Shown here piece after piece: positions 18,701 through 26,604 of a stretch of DNA of 64,000 nt. A model generated the notes under the pieces. That model did not search any database. It had not been told where the DNA came from and saw only the letters and a program-made list of their open reading frames with translations. Source of the stretch: Sphaerotilus mobilis (GTDB lineage: Bacteria; Pseudomonadota; Gammaproteobacteria; Burkholderiales; Burkholderiaceae_C); assembly GCF_004216565.1 (NCBI RefSeq), contig NZ_SGWV01000008.1, positions 496,001 to 560,000 of the forward strand, in the 5' to 3' direction. A program made the translations under genes and the position numbers. Position 1 is the first letter of the stretch; every line of letters begins with the position of its first letter.

Positions 18701-19464
18701 TCAGCGCCTACCAGGACCGCGCCTGGGCCCAGCGCTACGAGGCCCGCGTGCGCGCGGTCGAGCAACAAGAGCGGGCCCTCGGACTGGACGACACACTGCC
18801 GCTGAGCCGCGCCGTCGCCCGCGCCGTGCGGCCGCTGATGGCCGTCAAGGACGAATACGAGGTGGCGCGGCTCTACAGCGATCCGGCCTTTCGCCAGCAA
18901 CTGCGCGAGCACTACGAGGGCGAGCCCGGCGTCGACTACCGGCTGGACTTCCTGATGGCCCCGCCGCTGCTGTCACGCCTCGGCGCGGACGGCCGCGCGC
19001 CACGCAAGCTCGTCTTGTCCGATCGCTGGATGCGCCCGCTGCTGTCCGCCTTGCAGCACGGCAAGGTCCTGCGCGGGCGCTGGTTCGACCCCTTCGGCCA
19101 CAGCGCCGAACGGCGGGCCGACAGAGCCTTGCTGCACGCCTTCGAGGCCCGCATCGACGAGCTTCTGGGCGGGCTGGCAGCCGATGCCGCACCGGCCTCC
19201 GCAGGGGCCGCGCTGGACCCCGCCTCCGAAGGCGCCGCGCCGGACCCGGCGGCTCGGCGACGCCGCCTCGCGCTGGCCGTCGAGATCGCACGCCTGCCGC
19301 AGCAGGTGCGCGGCTACGGTCACGTCCGCGCGGCACAGCTCGCCGCCGCGCAGCAACGCGAGGCCGAGCTGCTGCACCGCTGGGACCGTCGGCGCTACCC
19401 GCTGCCAGCCCGCGCCCAGGCTGCGACGGGTCAGCTGGCCGGCATCCGGGTGGTGTCGGGCTGA
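15718..19464 (+). CDS. Indolepyruvate ferredoxin oxidoreductase family protein, fused subunits
   Basis: 1248 aa. It should oxidatively decarboxylate aryl- or branched-chain 2-oxo acids to acyl-CoA, passing electrons to ferredoxin. The N-terminal part resembles the alpha subunit (GFISGYRGSPLGQLDQE). Next is a thiamine-diphosphate region (FCAGCPHNSST, GDGTYYHSG, NDAVAMTGGQP), then a four-Cys cluster site (CEGCGDCG...C) near residue 660, then the gamma/beta-type domain (TGVGGTGVVTVGALVAMAA) and a C-terminal DUF6537-like part. Two linkers have tandem low-complexity sequence (near residues 965-985 with repeated EPE, and near 1155-1180 with PASAGAALDP/PASEGAAPDP). Likely controlled by the divergent Lrp protein. 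Confidence 0.9.
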   Translation: MPTLARPDYRLADRYDAASGVVFLSGTQALLRLALTQRALDAARGWQTAGFISGYRGSPLGQLDQEASKAKDTLAAAGIRVLPAINEELGATQVLGSQRVESDPARRVDGVFGLWYGKGPGVDRAGDAIRHGNAYGSSPHGGVLVVAGDDHGCVSSSMPHQSDEVLMAWRLPVLQAADVSELIEFGLYGWALSRYSGAWVGLAALSEVVESSATVDLDAIHARVAGWADADAVAARSGHVAPADGLHLRWPDLPSLRLETRLADKLDAVRAFARINPIDREVIVSPQARVGIVSCGKAHADLMEVLRRLAITPDTLAAIGLRLYKVGLAWPVEPTRLTAFAEGLDEILVIEEKAGVVEGQLRELLDHAYAHRPERRPRLIGKRDAAGRPLLPAHGELRPSRLIEPVAHWLAAHFPDEPRLGDPRELLVHLRDFTPPALLHNAADAVRRLPYFCAGCPHNSSTVVPEGSHARAGIGCHFMANWMDRDTAGLIQMGGEGIDWIAHAPYTDTPHVFQNLGDGTYYHSGSLAIRQAVAASVATGVSITYKILFNDAVAMTGGQPVDGPISVDAIARQVDSEGVREVAVLSDDLSRYDGIRHRFPAGTTFHDRHELDAVQRRLREVRGVTVLIYEQTCAAEKRRRRKKGQMAAAPRLLHIHAPVCEGCGDCGVQSNCVALLPQETALGRKRRIDATACNQDERCADGFCPSFVALRGARLRRRVGAADGAARQALLDAVAALPDASAHDWNGAPWDLLVTGVGGTGVVTVGALVAMAAHLQGLRASVLDFMGFAQKGGAVLSFVRLAATPQALNQVRIDSQQADAVLACDLVVACAPEALQAVRHGRTRVLVNTHEVPVADSVRQPDAQLPVADLLAKLRHAAGDTQVRTFDAQALAEAGLGDTVTANVLALGHAWQMGLVPLELAALQQAIALNGVAVPANQLAFALGRLAAADPQACTRWLAGEATAPVGAPDREPERVPDHEPETLDGLLALGIAHLSAYQDRAWAQRYEARVRAVEQQERALGLDDTLPLSRAVARAVRPLMAVKDEYEVARLYSDPAFRQQLREHYEGEPGVDYRLDFLMAPPLLSRLGADGRAPRKLVLSDRWMRPLLSALQHGKVLRGRWFDPFGHSAERRADRALLHAFEARIDELLGGLAADAAPASAGAALDPASEGAAPDPAARRRRLALAVEIARLPQQVRGYGHVRAAQLAAAQQREAELLHRWDRRRYPLPARAQAATGQLAGIRVVSG

Positions 19465-19500
19465 GCCGCGCCGGGCGGTGCGCGAGCAACGTGACCACAT

Positions 19501-20781
19501 TCAATAGGCCCAGTCGACCGCCAGGCTGTAGAGCAGCACGGTGCGCTGGCCGGGTGGCAGTTGCGGCTCCAAAAACATCCCGGCCGGGCTGGTGCTGCGT
19601 GGTCGGATGCGATCGATCTGGGCTTTCAGCGCCAGCCCCGGCTGCAGGTCATGGCGCAGACCGAGTGCCAGCCGATGCTGGCCATCGCGTCTCTGCGAGG
19701 CTTGCAGGTCCGAGACGAGCTGGGCCGCCACGCCGCTGAAACGGCTCTCTTCGCGCGGATCGATGCCGCGCAAGCCGGACCAGCTCAGGTGCAGCAGCCA
19801 GTCTTGCCACTGTCGACCAACGGTCACGTAGGCACCCACGCTGCCAGGCAGGGCCCGGTTGTCCGAGCTGATGCGGGCGACTTCGGCTTGCAGCAACCAG
19901 GGACGGCCATCATGGCGAACGCCCAGGGACAGGAAACGCAGCCGCCGGATGTCACGCACGTCGTACTCGAGCGCCGCGACGGGATCGCCTCCCACCGCAG
20001 GCGCGCCCAGCAGGGCCAGTGCCTGCAGGACGGGCGATTGCGGACTCAGGCGCAGACGGGTGTGGGCCTGCGCGGCCATGGCCTGCCAGGTCCAGTCGGT
20101 GCCCAGCAGTTGCAGGCGCAGGCCGCCGATCGGGTGGTGCTCGACGGCCTGATCGCCCCGTCGCTCGCGATGGCGGGCAAGGTAGGCATCGACCTGCACG
20201 GTGCGGTCGACCTGCGACAGGCTACGGCGCAGCCAGACGCCATCGAGCGACGGCACTTGGCCGAGCTGGCCGTAGACCTCGGCCGGCGGTCGCACCCAGG
20301 GTTGGCTGAGGCCCAGACTGCGCTGCTCCGAGCCGAGGAACAAGGGTGAGCCGAACCGGCCGACCTTGAATGCCCAATCCGGCGCCGGCTTCCAATCGAC
20401 GTAGGCCCAGTCGACTTCGGCGCCCATGCGGTCGGTGCTGGTCTGCCGGCGCCACACGGGCTGCAGGGTCAGGTCCAGCCCAGGCCGCGCCTCGTAGCTG
20501 ATCTGGACGCCCAGCCGGCTGTCGTAGGAGCCGGTCCAGTTCGCACCGATGCCCGACGGCGCGGTGTTCTCCTGGCGCAGCTGCAGGCCGGCCGCATTCA
20601 GCCGGGCCATAGCCAGGGTGCCGAAGGTGTTGATGCGCCAGACCGGCGACGCGGCGGTGTTGTCCGTCTGCAGCGTCGGCGGCACTGGCTCCACCGCATC
20701 CTCACTGGCCTGTACCGACAGCAGGCTGCCGCTCAGGCAGGCGGCCAGCAGGGCCCAGCGAAACCGGCTTGCGCATCTCAT
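19501..20781 (-). CDS. Outer-membrane beta-barrel (porin-like) protein B, last gene of signalling operon
   Basis: 426 aa. Signal peptide (residues about 1-25, ending VQA), then alternating aromatic/polar strands and a C-terminal Tyr (VDWAY), the usual end of an outer-membrane barrel. It is a clear paralogue of the product of 21257-22534. Both contain NTFGTL near the N-terminus, a WTG..DSRLG segment, GLSQPWVR, EVYG.LGQV.SLDG, and WAY at the end. No named family is recognised; porin-like is inferred from strand pattern and ends. Its ATG overlaps the stop of the PstS-like gene by ATGA. Confidence 0.75.
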   Translation of the reverse strand: MRCASRFRWALLAACLSGSLLSVQASEDAVEPVPPTLQTDNTAASPVWRINTFGTLAMARLNAAGLQLRQENTAPSGIGANWTGSYDSRLGVQISYEARPGLDLTLQPVWRRQTSTDRMGAEVDWAYVDWKPAPDWAFKVGRFGSPLFLGSEQRSLGLSQPWVRPPAEVYGQLGQVPSLDGVWLRRSLSQVDRTVQVDAYLARHRERRGDQAVEHHPIGGLRLQLLGTDWTWQAMAAQAHTRLRLSPQSPVLQALALLGAPAVGGDPVAALEYDVRDIRRLRFLSLGVRHDGRPWLLQAEVARISSDNRALPGSVGAYVTVGRQWQDWLLHLSWSGLRGIDPREESRFSGVAAQLVSDLQASQRRDGQHRLALGLRHDLQPGLALKAQIDRIRPRSTSPAGMFLEPQLPPGQRTVLLYSLAVDWAY

Positions 20782-21269
20782 CGCGTGTCTCCCGAGCTGT
20801 ACACGACACGCAGGCCACGCAGGTCCAGGCGGCCCGCGTCGGCGGCCGGGATGTAGGCAAGATGGGCCGTTGCGGACTCGCGCAGCCGACCCAGCGCCGA
20901 CGCCAGGTCCAGCCGCGCGGGCGGTCGCCCACCGCCGCTGAACACCATGCGCGACCAGTAGGCATGCATCTGCACCGGACTGCGGCCGAGCACCTGCAGG
21001 TAGAAGGCGTCCCGGAGCGCGTCGTCCAGCGCGTCGATGACGGTGACGGGCGTGCCGTCATCCAGCGTCGAGCGGGTGCGCAAGAACAGCGCGCCGACCT
21101 CGCCGCGGCCCAGGCTGGCCACCCGCAGATCGGCACGCGCCAGCACCAGCAAGCCGCGTTCCGCAAAGCCCTGAGCCCGCAGTCCTGACGCAGGCAAGAG
21201 GGACAACATCGACAGGGCCCGCAAAGCCCGACGCCGCCCGACGATGGCGCGAGTCGTCAGTAGGCCCAT
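20778..21269 (-). CDS. Small periplasmic PstS-like substrate-binding protein
   Basis: 163 aa. A signal peptide with basic start (RRRALRALSMLSLLPA, ending LRA) is followed by a short domain resembling half of a phosphate-binding (PstS/PBP-like) protein: FLRTRSTLDDG, DALRDAFYLQVLG, RSPVQMHAYWSRMVFSGGGRPP. No ABC transporter is encoded beside it. It sits between two porin-like genes, overlapping each (13 bp and 4 bp), and downstream of a histidine kinase, so a sensory role as ligand presenter to the kinase is more likely than transport. The ligand is unknown. Confidence 0.72.
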   Translation of the reverse strand: MGLLTTRAIVGRRRALRALSMLSLLPASGLRAQGFAERGLLVLARADLRVASLGRGEVGALFLRTRSTLDDGTPVTVIDALDDALRDAFYLQVLGRSPVQMHAYWSRMVFSGGGRPPARLDLASALGRLRESATAHLAYIPAADAGRLDLRGLRVVYSSGDTR

Positions 21270-22534
21270 TCGATCACCATGCTGATCAACCAGAGATCAC
21301 GTTGCCCCTCGGGCAGCACCGCCACACCTGCACCCGCACCGCTGTCGACCACCGTCAGACCGCCACGGCCTTCGCGGCGTGGGCGCAGGCGGTCGAGCTG
21401 GGCCTTCCATGCGAGGCCCGGCGCGAGGTCGTGGCGCAGCCCGACGCCGAGCGTGGTCTGGCCGGCCTCGCGCGCCGGCGCGAGAAACAGCTCCGCCGTC
21501 GCCGCTGCGGGCGAGCCGGGTAGCAGCCGGTTCTCACTGCCCGGATCACGCCCGCGCAACCAGGCCGCCGTGGCGTAAGGTGTCCAGGCCCCCCAGGTGC
21601 GACCCAGCGTCAGGTAGCCGGCAGTGCTGCCCGGCAGGGACTTCAGGCGCGAACGGCCGTGGGCCAGTTCGGCCATCAAGAGCCAAACGCTGTCCTCATG
21701 GCGCGCGCCCAGGCTGAAGAACCAGATCGGATCGAGCCGCCGCAGGTCGTAGTCGGCCACCGCCGAGGCATCGCCTCCGAGGCCCGGATCGCCCACGATC
21801 GCCAGAAAAGGCTCGATCGCATCCAGCTGGATGGTCGAGCGCGAGCGGGCCACCATCGCCTGCCAGGTCCAGCGCTCGTCCTGCAGGCGCAGACCAAGGC
21901 CGCCGATCTGCCGATGGCTGACGGCCAGGCCGCTTCGGCGGTCGACATGTCGCGCCAGGTAGCCGCTCACCGACAGCGTCTGTTCACCCAGCGGCACACC
22001 GTGACGCAGCCACAAGCCGTCGAGGGAATCGACCTGCCCCAGCAGACCGTAGACCTCGTGGGGAGCCCGCACCCAGGGCTGAGACAGGCCGGCCTGTCGC
22101 TGGTCGGAGGCCAGGTAGAGCGGCGACATGTAGCGGCCGATCTTCAGGTCCCAGTTGGGCGCCTGTTGCCAGCCGACATGGGCCCAGTTCGTACGGAGCC
22201 AGACGCGGCCGTTGTCCTGCTCTCGCACGACGCCCTGCCAGGTCAGGTCCAGGCGCTCACTCAGACGCATGCCGAGCTGCGCCCCGAGGCGGCTGTCGAC
22301 CGCGCCGGTCCAGCGCCGCCCGATGCCTGCGCTGGCGACGCTGTCAGCGCGCCAGCTGGTGCCTTCGAGATGGCTCCGCGCCAGCCCGAGCGTGCCGAAG
22401 GTGTTGACCTGCAACTCGCCCGCATCGACCGGATTGCCCTCCGGCCGCGTCAGCGGAACCGCCGTGGCGCAGCCCACCGCCAGCCCTGCAGCCAGGAGGG
22501 CGACAGCAGACAGCGACGCGGGGCTCATCCTCAT
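21257..22534 (-). CDS. Outer-membrane beta-barrel (porin-like) protein A
   Basis: 425 aa. The N-terminal export signal is hydrophobic (VALLAAGLAVGCATA). The Cys sits in a poor lipobox, so cleavage by signal peptidase I is more likely. The body has amphipathic strands and ends IEWAY. It is similar along its whole length to the 426-aa barrel at 19501-20781, showing a duplication. Its start overlaps the kinase stop (ATGA at 22531-22534) and its end overlaps the PstS-like start, so expression is coupled to the signalling genes. Confidence 0.75.
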   Translation of the reverse strand: MRMSPASLSAVALLAAGLAVGCATAVPLTRPEGNPVDAGELQVNTFGTLGLARSHLEGTSWRADSVASAGIGRRWTGAVDSRLGAQLGMRLSERLDLTWQGVVREQDNGRVWLRTNWAHVGWQQAPNWDLKIGRYMSPLYLASDQRQAGLSQPWVRAPHEVYGLLGQVDSLDGLWLRHGVPLGEQTLSVSGYLARHVDRRSGLAVSHRQIGGLGLRLQDERWTWQAMVARSRSTIQLDAIEPFLAIVGDPGLGGDASAVADYDLRRLDPIWFFSLGARHEDSVWLLMAELAHGRSRLKSLPGSTAGYLTLGRTWGAWTPYATAAWLRGRDPGSENRLLPGSPAAATAELFLAPAREAGQTTLGVGLRHDLAPGLAWKAQLDRLRPRREGRGGLTVVDSGAGAGVAVLPEGQRDLWLISMVIEWAY

Positions 22535-24174
22535 GACGGATCGCCCAGATCGCTGCTGGCGCTGGCGTGCGTGCCCACGTCGATTGGCAGCACGATCTCG
22601 ACCTGCGTGCCCAGGCCCGGTTGGCTGCGCACCTCGATCTGACCCTGCAGCAGCCCGACAACGATGTTGTGAACGATGTGCATGCCCAGGCCGCTGCCGC
22701 CCCGACCCAGCCGGGTCGTGAAGAAGGGGTCGAAGATGCGGTGCAGCGTGGCCTCGTCCATGCCGTGACCGTCGTCCGTGAAGGTCAGTCGGACCCGCTG
22801 CTCATCGATCCGGTGGGCGCTGATGTGCATCACGCCCGGCTGATCGGCATCGAAGGCATGCAGCAAGGCGTTGTTGTAGAGGTTGTTGATCACCTGCCCG
22901 AGCGGACCGGGATAGCCGTTCATCCGGACATCCGGTTCGAGGTCGGTCTCGACCTGGATCGGCCGGTGCTTGAGCGCCGGGGCCAGCGTCGTCAGGATGT
23001 CCTGCAGCGTGCGGGCCAGATCATGGTGGCGACGCTTCGAGCTGGTCTGGTCGATCGCCACATGCTTGAAGCTGGTAATCAGCTCGCTGGCCTTGAGCAG
23101 GTTGCGCAGCAGCAGTTCGGCCGCCTCGGCGCTGTCGGTCAGGAACTGTTCGAGCGTCTGACGCTGCAGTCGCGCGCGGGCCTGCTCGTCGAACACCCGG
23201 GCCTTGTGGGCATAGCCGGTCGCCACCGTCAGCGCATTGCCGATCGGCGTGTTCAGTTCATGGGCCACCGCCGCGACCAGCGAGCCCAGGCTGGCGAGCT
23301 TCTCCGACTGCACCAGGCTGGCCTGCAAGCGGCGCAGGTCGGCCAGCGTCTGTTCGAGGTGGTGGTTGGCGGTGAGGAGCTCGGCGGTGCGTTGCTCGAC
23401 ACGGGCCTCCAGCGCTTCATTGAGTTCACGCACCGCAGCCTGGCTGGACTCGAGCTCACGGATGCGACTGCGTGCGGCGGCGGCCATGCGGTTGAAGACC
23501 CGGGCCAGCAGCGTCAGCTCGTCATGACCCTCCTCGCGCACCGACTGTTCGTAGTCGCCCTTGGCCATGCGCGTGCCGGCATCGGTCAGGCGATTCAGGC
23601 GCTGGCCGAGCCGGCGCAACAACAAGGCCAGCACCAGCACCAGCGCCAGCGCCAGCAGGCCATAGGTGATCAGGTTCTGGCGCTTGAGGCGGTCCGAGGC
23701 ATCGCGCAGCAAGGTCGACGACAGGCCGTAGCGCAGCCGGCCGACCTGTTGGCCGCCCAGCAAGATGTCCTGTTCCAGGTGCAGCAGCCCGCGCGTCCAC
23801 GCGCCCGCGAGATCATGGTCGACCGGCGGCAGCACAGCCGGGACCGCGTCGGTGCGGGCCAGCTCGCGGCCGCGTTCGTCCAGCAGCACGAGGTAGAGCA
23901 CGCCGCCACCTTGCGGCGTGACCAACTCCTGCAAGTAGGGCTGGATGCGCGCCAGCGTCTGCGACGACTCGGTGTGAGGTGCCAGCGCCAGGTTGAGCGT
24001 CTGTGCGACCTGAGCAGCGGCCAGCCGGCTGCTCTCCAGCGCGACCTCCTCCAGCACCCGCCGGGTGTTGACGCTCACCAGCGCAAAGATCGTGCTGAGG
24101 AACACAAACGCGCCCGCACCCAGACGCAGGCGCAAGGAACGCCACAGCGGCGGCGCGTTCAGCGATTGGGGCAT
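22531..24174 (-). CDS. Membrane sensor histidine kinase
   Basis: 547 aa. Two membrane segments (about 18-37 and 169-187) enclose a ~130-residue periplasmic sensor region. HAMP follows (about 188-240), then a coiled coil (about 240-295), HisKA with catalytic H305 in AHELNTP, and an ATPase with N-box N430/N434-435, DDGHG at 467-471 and GRGGSGLG at 490-497. All kinase motifs are intact. The partner is almost certainly the REC-EAL protein encoded 9 bp upstream in the same operon. The sensor fold is not identified by eye. Confidence 0.9.
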   Translation of the reverse strand: MPQSLNAPPLWRSLRLRLGAGAFVFLSTIFALVSVNTRRVLEEVALESSRLAAAQVAQTLNLALAPHTESSQTLARIQPYLQELVTPQGGGVLYLVLLDERGRELARTDAVPAVLPPVDHDLAGAWTRGLLHLEQDILLGGQQVGRLRYGLSSTLLRDASDRLKRQNLITYGLLALALVLVLALLLRRLGQRLNRLTDAGTRMAKGDYEQSVREEGHDELTLLARVFNRMAAAARSRIRELESSQAAVRELNEALEARVEQRTAELLTANHHLEQTLADLRRLQASLVQSEKLASLGSLVAAVAHELNTPIGNALTVATGYAHKARVFDEQARARLQRQTLEQFLTDSAEAAELLLRNLLKASELITSFKHVAIDQTSSKRRHHDLARTLQDILTTLAPALKHRPIQVETDLEPDVRMNGYPGPLGQVINNLYNNALLHAFDADQPGVMHISAHRIDEQRVRLTFTDDGHGMDEATLHRIFDPFFTTRLGRGGSGLGMHIVHNIVVGLLQGQIEVRSQPGLGTQVEIVLPIDVGTHASASSDLGDPS

Positions 24175-24183
24175 CGCTGCGCC

Positions 24184-26424
24184 TCAGGCGTCAGCGACGC
24201 CGTCGACGCGGCGCCGAGCCAGCCAGTCGCACAGGGCGTCCAGGCCCATCGGACGAGCCCGCAGATAGCCCTGGGTCGCGTCGCAGCCCAAGCCACGCAG
24301 GAAGTCTTCCTGCTGCAGCGTCTCGACGCCTTCGGCCAGCACCTCCAGCCCGATCAGGCGACCGAGTGACACGATGGTGCGGACGATGTCCTCGCCCCGT
24401 CGGCTGCAACCGATCTCATGGACAAAGCTGCGGTCGATCTTGAGCAGGTCCACCGGCATGTGCTGAAGGTAGGCCAGCGACGAGAAGCCGGTGCCGAAGT
24501 CGTCAAGCGCCACACGCATGCCGCGTTCACGCAGCGCATGCAGGCGCGGCAGCAATTGGTCGACCTCCTGCATCGCCAGCGATTCGGTCAGCTCGATCTC
24601 GACCTGCTGCGGCTGCAGTCCATGGCGCCGCGCCGCCGCGTCCAAGTGTCCCAGCAAGGCGTTGTCACGCCACTGCGCCAGCGACACATTGATCGCCATC
24701 CGCAGCGGCAGACCGGTGCGACGCTGGAGTTGCGCCAACTGCGCACAGGCCTCGTCGATGACCCAGGTGCCCAGCGGCAGGATCAGGCCGGTGCTCTCGG
24801 CCACCGGAATGAACTCAGCGGGTGACACGCCAGACTCGTCACCCCAGCGCAGCAAGGCCTCGACACCCAGCACCTCGCCGTCACTCAGGCGGATCTGAGG
24901 CTGCAGGACCAGCCGGAAGGCCTGTTGCTGCAAGCCGGCATGCAGGGCCCGCGACAACGACGCCCGGCGCAGGGCCGCCCGGCCCATCTCGGGGTGATAC
25001 CGGACATACCCCGGGCGCCGCTCGCGCTTGGCGCTCTTCAGGGCGGTGAAGGCCGCCGCCAGCAAGGTCGCCGGCGCGGCGCCGCTCAGGTCGGCACGGC
25101 GGGCCAGACCGCCACACATCGACAGGCGGATCGGCAGGCCGTCAACGTCGAACTCGGCGTCGCACAGGGTCTGCAGCAGACCTTGCCCCAACTGCTCGGC
25201 CGGGCCGTGCAGGGCGAACACATCGCCGCCAAACCGCACCACCGTCATCGGCTGAACGTCCGGCAGGCTCAGCAGCCGCTGGGCCACGCTGCGCAGCAGC
25301 AGGTCGCTGCCCGTCGGTCCGAGCGTTTCGACGTGGGTGTTGAAGTCGTCGATGTCGATCAGCAAGAGCGCGCTGTCGTCGTCCGGAAACGGTGCCTCGC
25401 CCATGCGCTGCAGCAGCCGCAAGCGGCTGGGCAGGCCGGTCAGCGCGTCCACGAAGGCGGTGCGCTGCAGTTGTTCGAGCATGCTCAGGTTGTCCGAGCA
25501 CAGCGCGACGTTCTCGGTGAAGATCTCCAGCAGTTCGCGCAGGCTGGCGTCCACCTCGTCGGCGGTGTCCATGAACACCGCCAGCTGGTGCCGTTGGCTG
25601 CGGCAATGCAGCGCACAACCAAGCGGCCCGTATATGTTGCGGCCCTCTCTGAGGGCTTGAACCAGCTGGTCGCGGACCTGGGCCGGCTCGATCGCATCGA
25701 TCGAGCCATTGAGCAGTCCTTGGTAGTGGCCGCTGGCGGCGACCACCTGCAGGTCCGTCGCCGGATGCGAGGTCGGTCGCCCCAGCGCGGTCGGACTGAT
25801 GACCACCAGGCCGCGTTGTTCGCCCAGAGACAGGAATGCGCCGAGCTGGGTCAGCACGCCACCGGCGAAGCGTTGTAGGCCGTCGCTGCTGAGCAGGTCA
25901 CGCGTGGCCTGGATGATCTGGGACAGTCCGCGCTGGCTGGCCTCGATGCGGCGGATCTGCTCGAAGCTGCGCAAGGCGCTGATGAGAGAGGTGACCAGAC
26001 GCGTCTGCGTCAGCTCGCTCTTGGTTCGGTAGTCGTTGATGTCATAGCGCGAGATGACCTCCAGCTCGGGCGCATAGCCGGGCTGGCCGGTTCTCAGGAT
26101 GATGCGCACCCCTTGCAGGCCAAGCTCACGGCGGATCGTGTGGATCAGGTTCAGGCCGGCGTCGGACTGCTCCATGACGACATCGAGCAGCACCACTGCG
26201 AAGTCGGTGTCTGCCTGCGACAGCATGTCCCGAGCCTGGGCCGCGCTGTAGGCGCTGTGCAGGCTGACCTGCCGGCCCAGCAACTGCTGACCACGCAGCA
26301 CGAAGCGGGTCGCCGAATGGACCTCCGGGTCATCGTCGACGACCAGAACGTGCCAGAACGGCTGGGGCCGCTGCGGCGCGTCATCGTTGTGCAGGGGGAT
26401 CAGGTCGTCGGGGTCGGAAATCAT
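24184..26424 (-). CDS. Response regulator: REC - DUF3369 - degenerate GGDEF - EAL (c-di-GMP phosphodiesterase)
   Basis: 746 aa. REC domain (about 24-155) with acidic cluster D30-D32, phosphoacceptor D81, T112 and K135. DUF3369 follows (about 165-315). The GGDEF-like domain (about 320-480) has FGGDVF at 398-403 instead of GGDEF, so cyclase activity is unlikely. The EAL domain (about 490-740) keeps E522, N579, E611, D641/D642, K662, E698 and Q718, so it should hydrolyse c-di-GMP. First gene of a five-gene operon with the kinase, two barrel proteins and a PstS-like protein. Start 26424 fits the REC length. Confidence 0.9.
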   Translation of the reverse strand: MISDPDDLIPLHNDDAPQRPQPFWHVLVVDDDPEVHSATRFVLRGQQLLGRQVSLHSAYSAAQARDMLSQADTDFAVVLLDVVMEQSDAGLNLIHTIRRELGLQGVRIILRTGQPGYAPELEVISRYDINDYRTKSELTQTRLVTSLISALRSFEQIRRIEASQRGLSQIIQATRDLLSSDGLQRFAGGVLTQLGAFLSLGEQRGLVVISPTALGRPTSHPATDLQVVAASGHYQGLLNGSIDAIEPAQVRDQLVQALREGRNIYGPLGCALHCRSQRHQLAVFMDTADEVDASLRELLEIFTENVALCSDNLSMLEQLQRTAFVDALTGLPSRLRLLQRMGEAPFPDDDSALLLIDIDDFNTHVETLGPTGSDLLLRSVAQRLLSLPDVQPMTVVRFGGDVFALHGPAEQLGQGLLQTLCDAEFDVDGLPIRLSMCGGLARRADLSGAAPATLLAAAFTALKSAKRERRPGYVRYHPEMGRAALRRASLSRALHAGLQQQAFRLVLQPQIRLSDGEVLGVEALLRWGDESGVSPAEFIPVAESTGLILPLGTWVIDEACAQLAQLQRRTGLPLRMAINVSLAQWRDNALLGHLDAAARRHGLQPQQVEIELTESLAMQEVDQLLPRLHALRERGMRVALDDFGTGFSSLAYLQHMPVDLLKIDRSFVHEIGCSRRGEDIVRTIVSLGRLIGLEVLAEGVETLQQEDFLRGLGCDATQGYLRARPMGLDALCDWLARRRVDGVADA

Positions 26425-26499
26425 GCGTCAAGTCAAGAAAGACTGCTTGGGAATCTAGCATGAGCCTTTCCAGCCGCCTCCCCGCACCGCGGCGGTGCG

Positions 26500-26539
26500 C
26501 AGCCTGCGTACACGTCGGACGTGAAAAAACAGCCTGCGT
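26500..26539. promoter_or_regulatory. Palindrome flanked by direct repeats upstream of the signalling operon
   Basis: CACGTC-G-GACGTG at 26511-26523 is a perfect palindrome followed by AAAAAA. It is flanked by direct repeats CAGCCTGCGT at 26500-26509 and 26530-26539 (30-bp period). It lies about 80 bp before the EAL gene start and about 65 bp after the TlpA-like gene, both on the - strand. A TGCTAGATT extended -10 on the - strand is near 26459. An operator role is inference. As a terminator the T-run would be on the wrong side. Confidence 0.35.
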
Positions 26540-26604
26540 TCTGTCAATTCCTGCCAGGCCTTCCCGTTCCTGAACGTTCCAGGCCGTTCGGGCCGAGACC
26601 GGCC

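Noticed and set aside
16294-18912. 872-aa open frame opposite the indolepyruvate oxidoreductase
   Set aside because: Mirror of a well-supported enzyme; low-complexity residues and no start signal.
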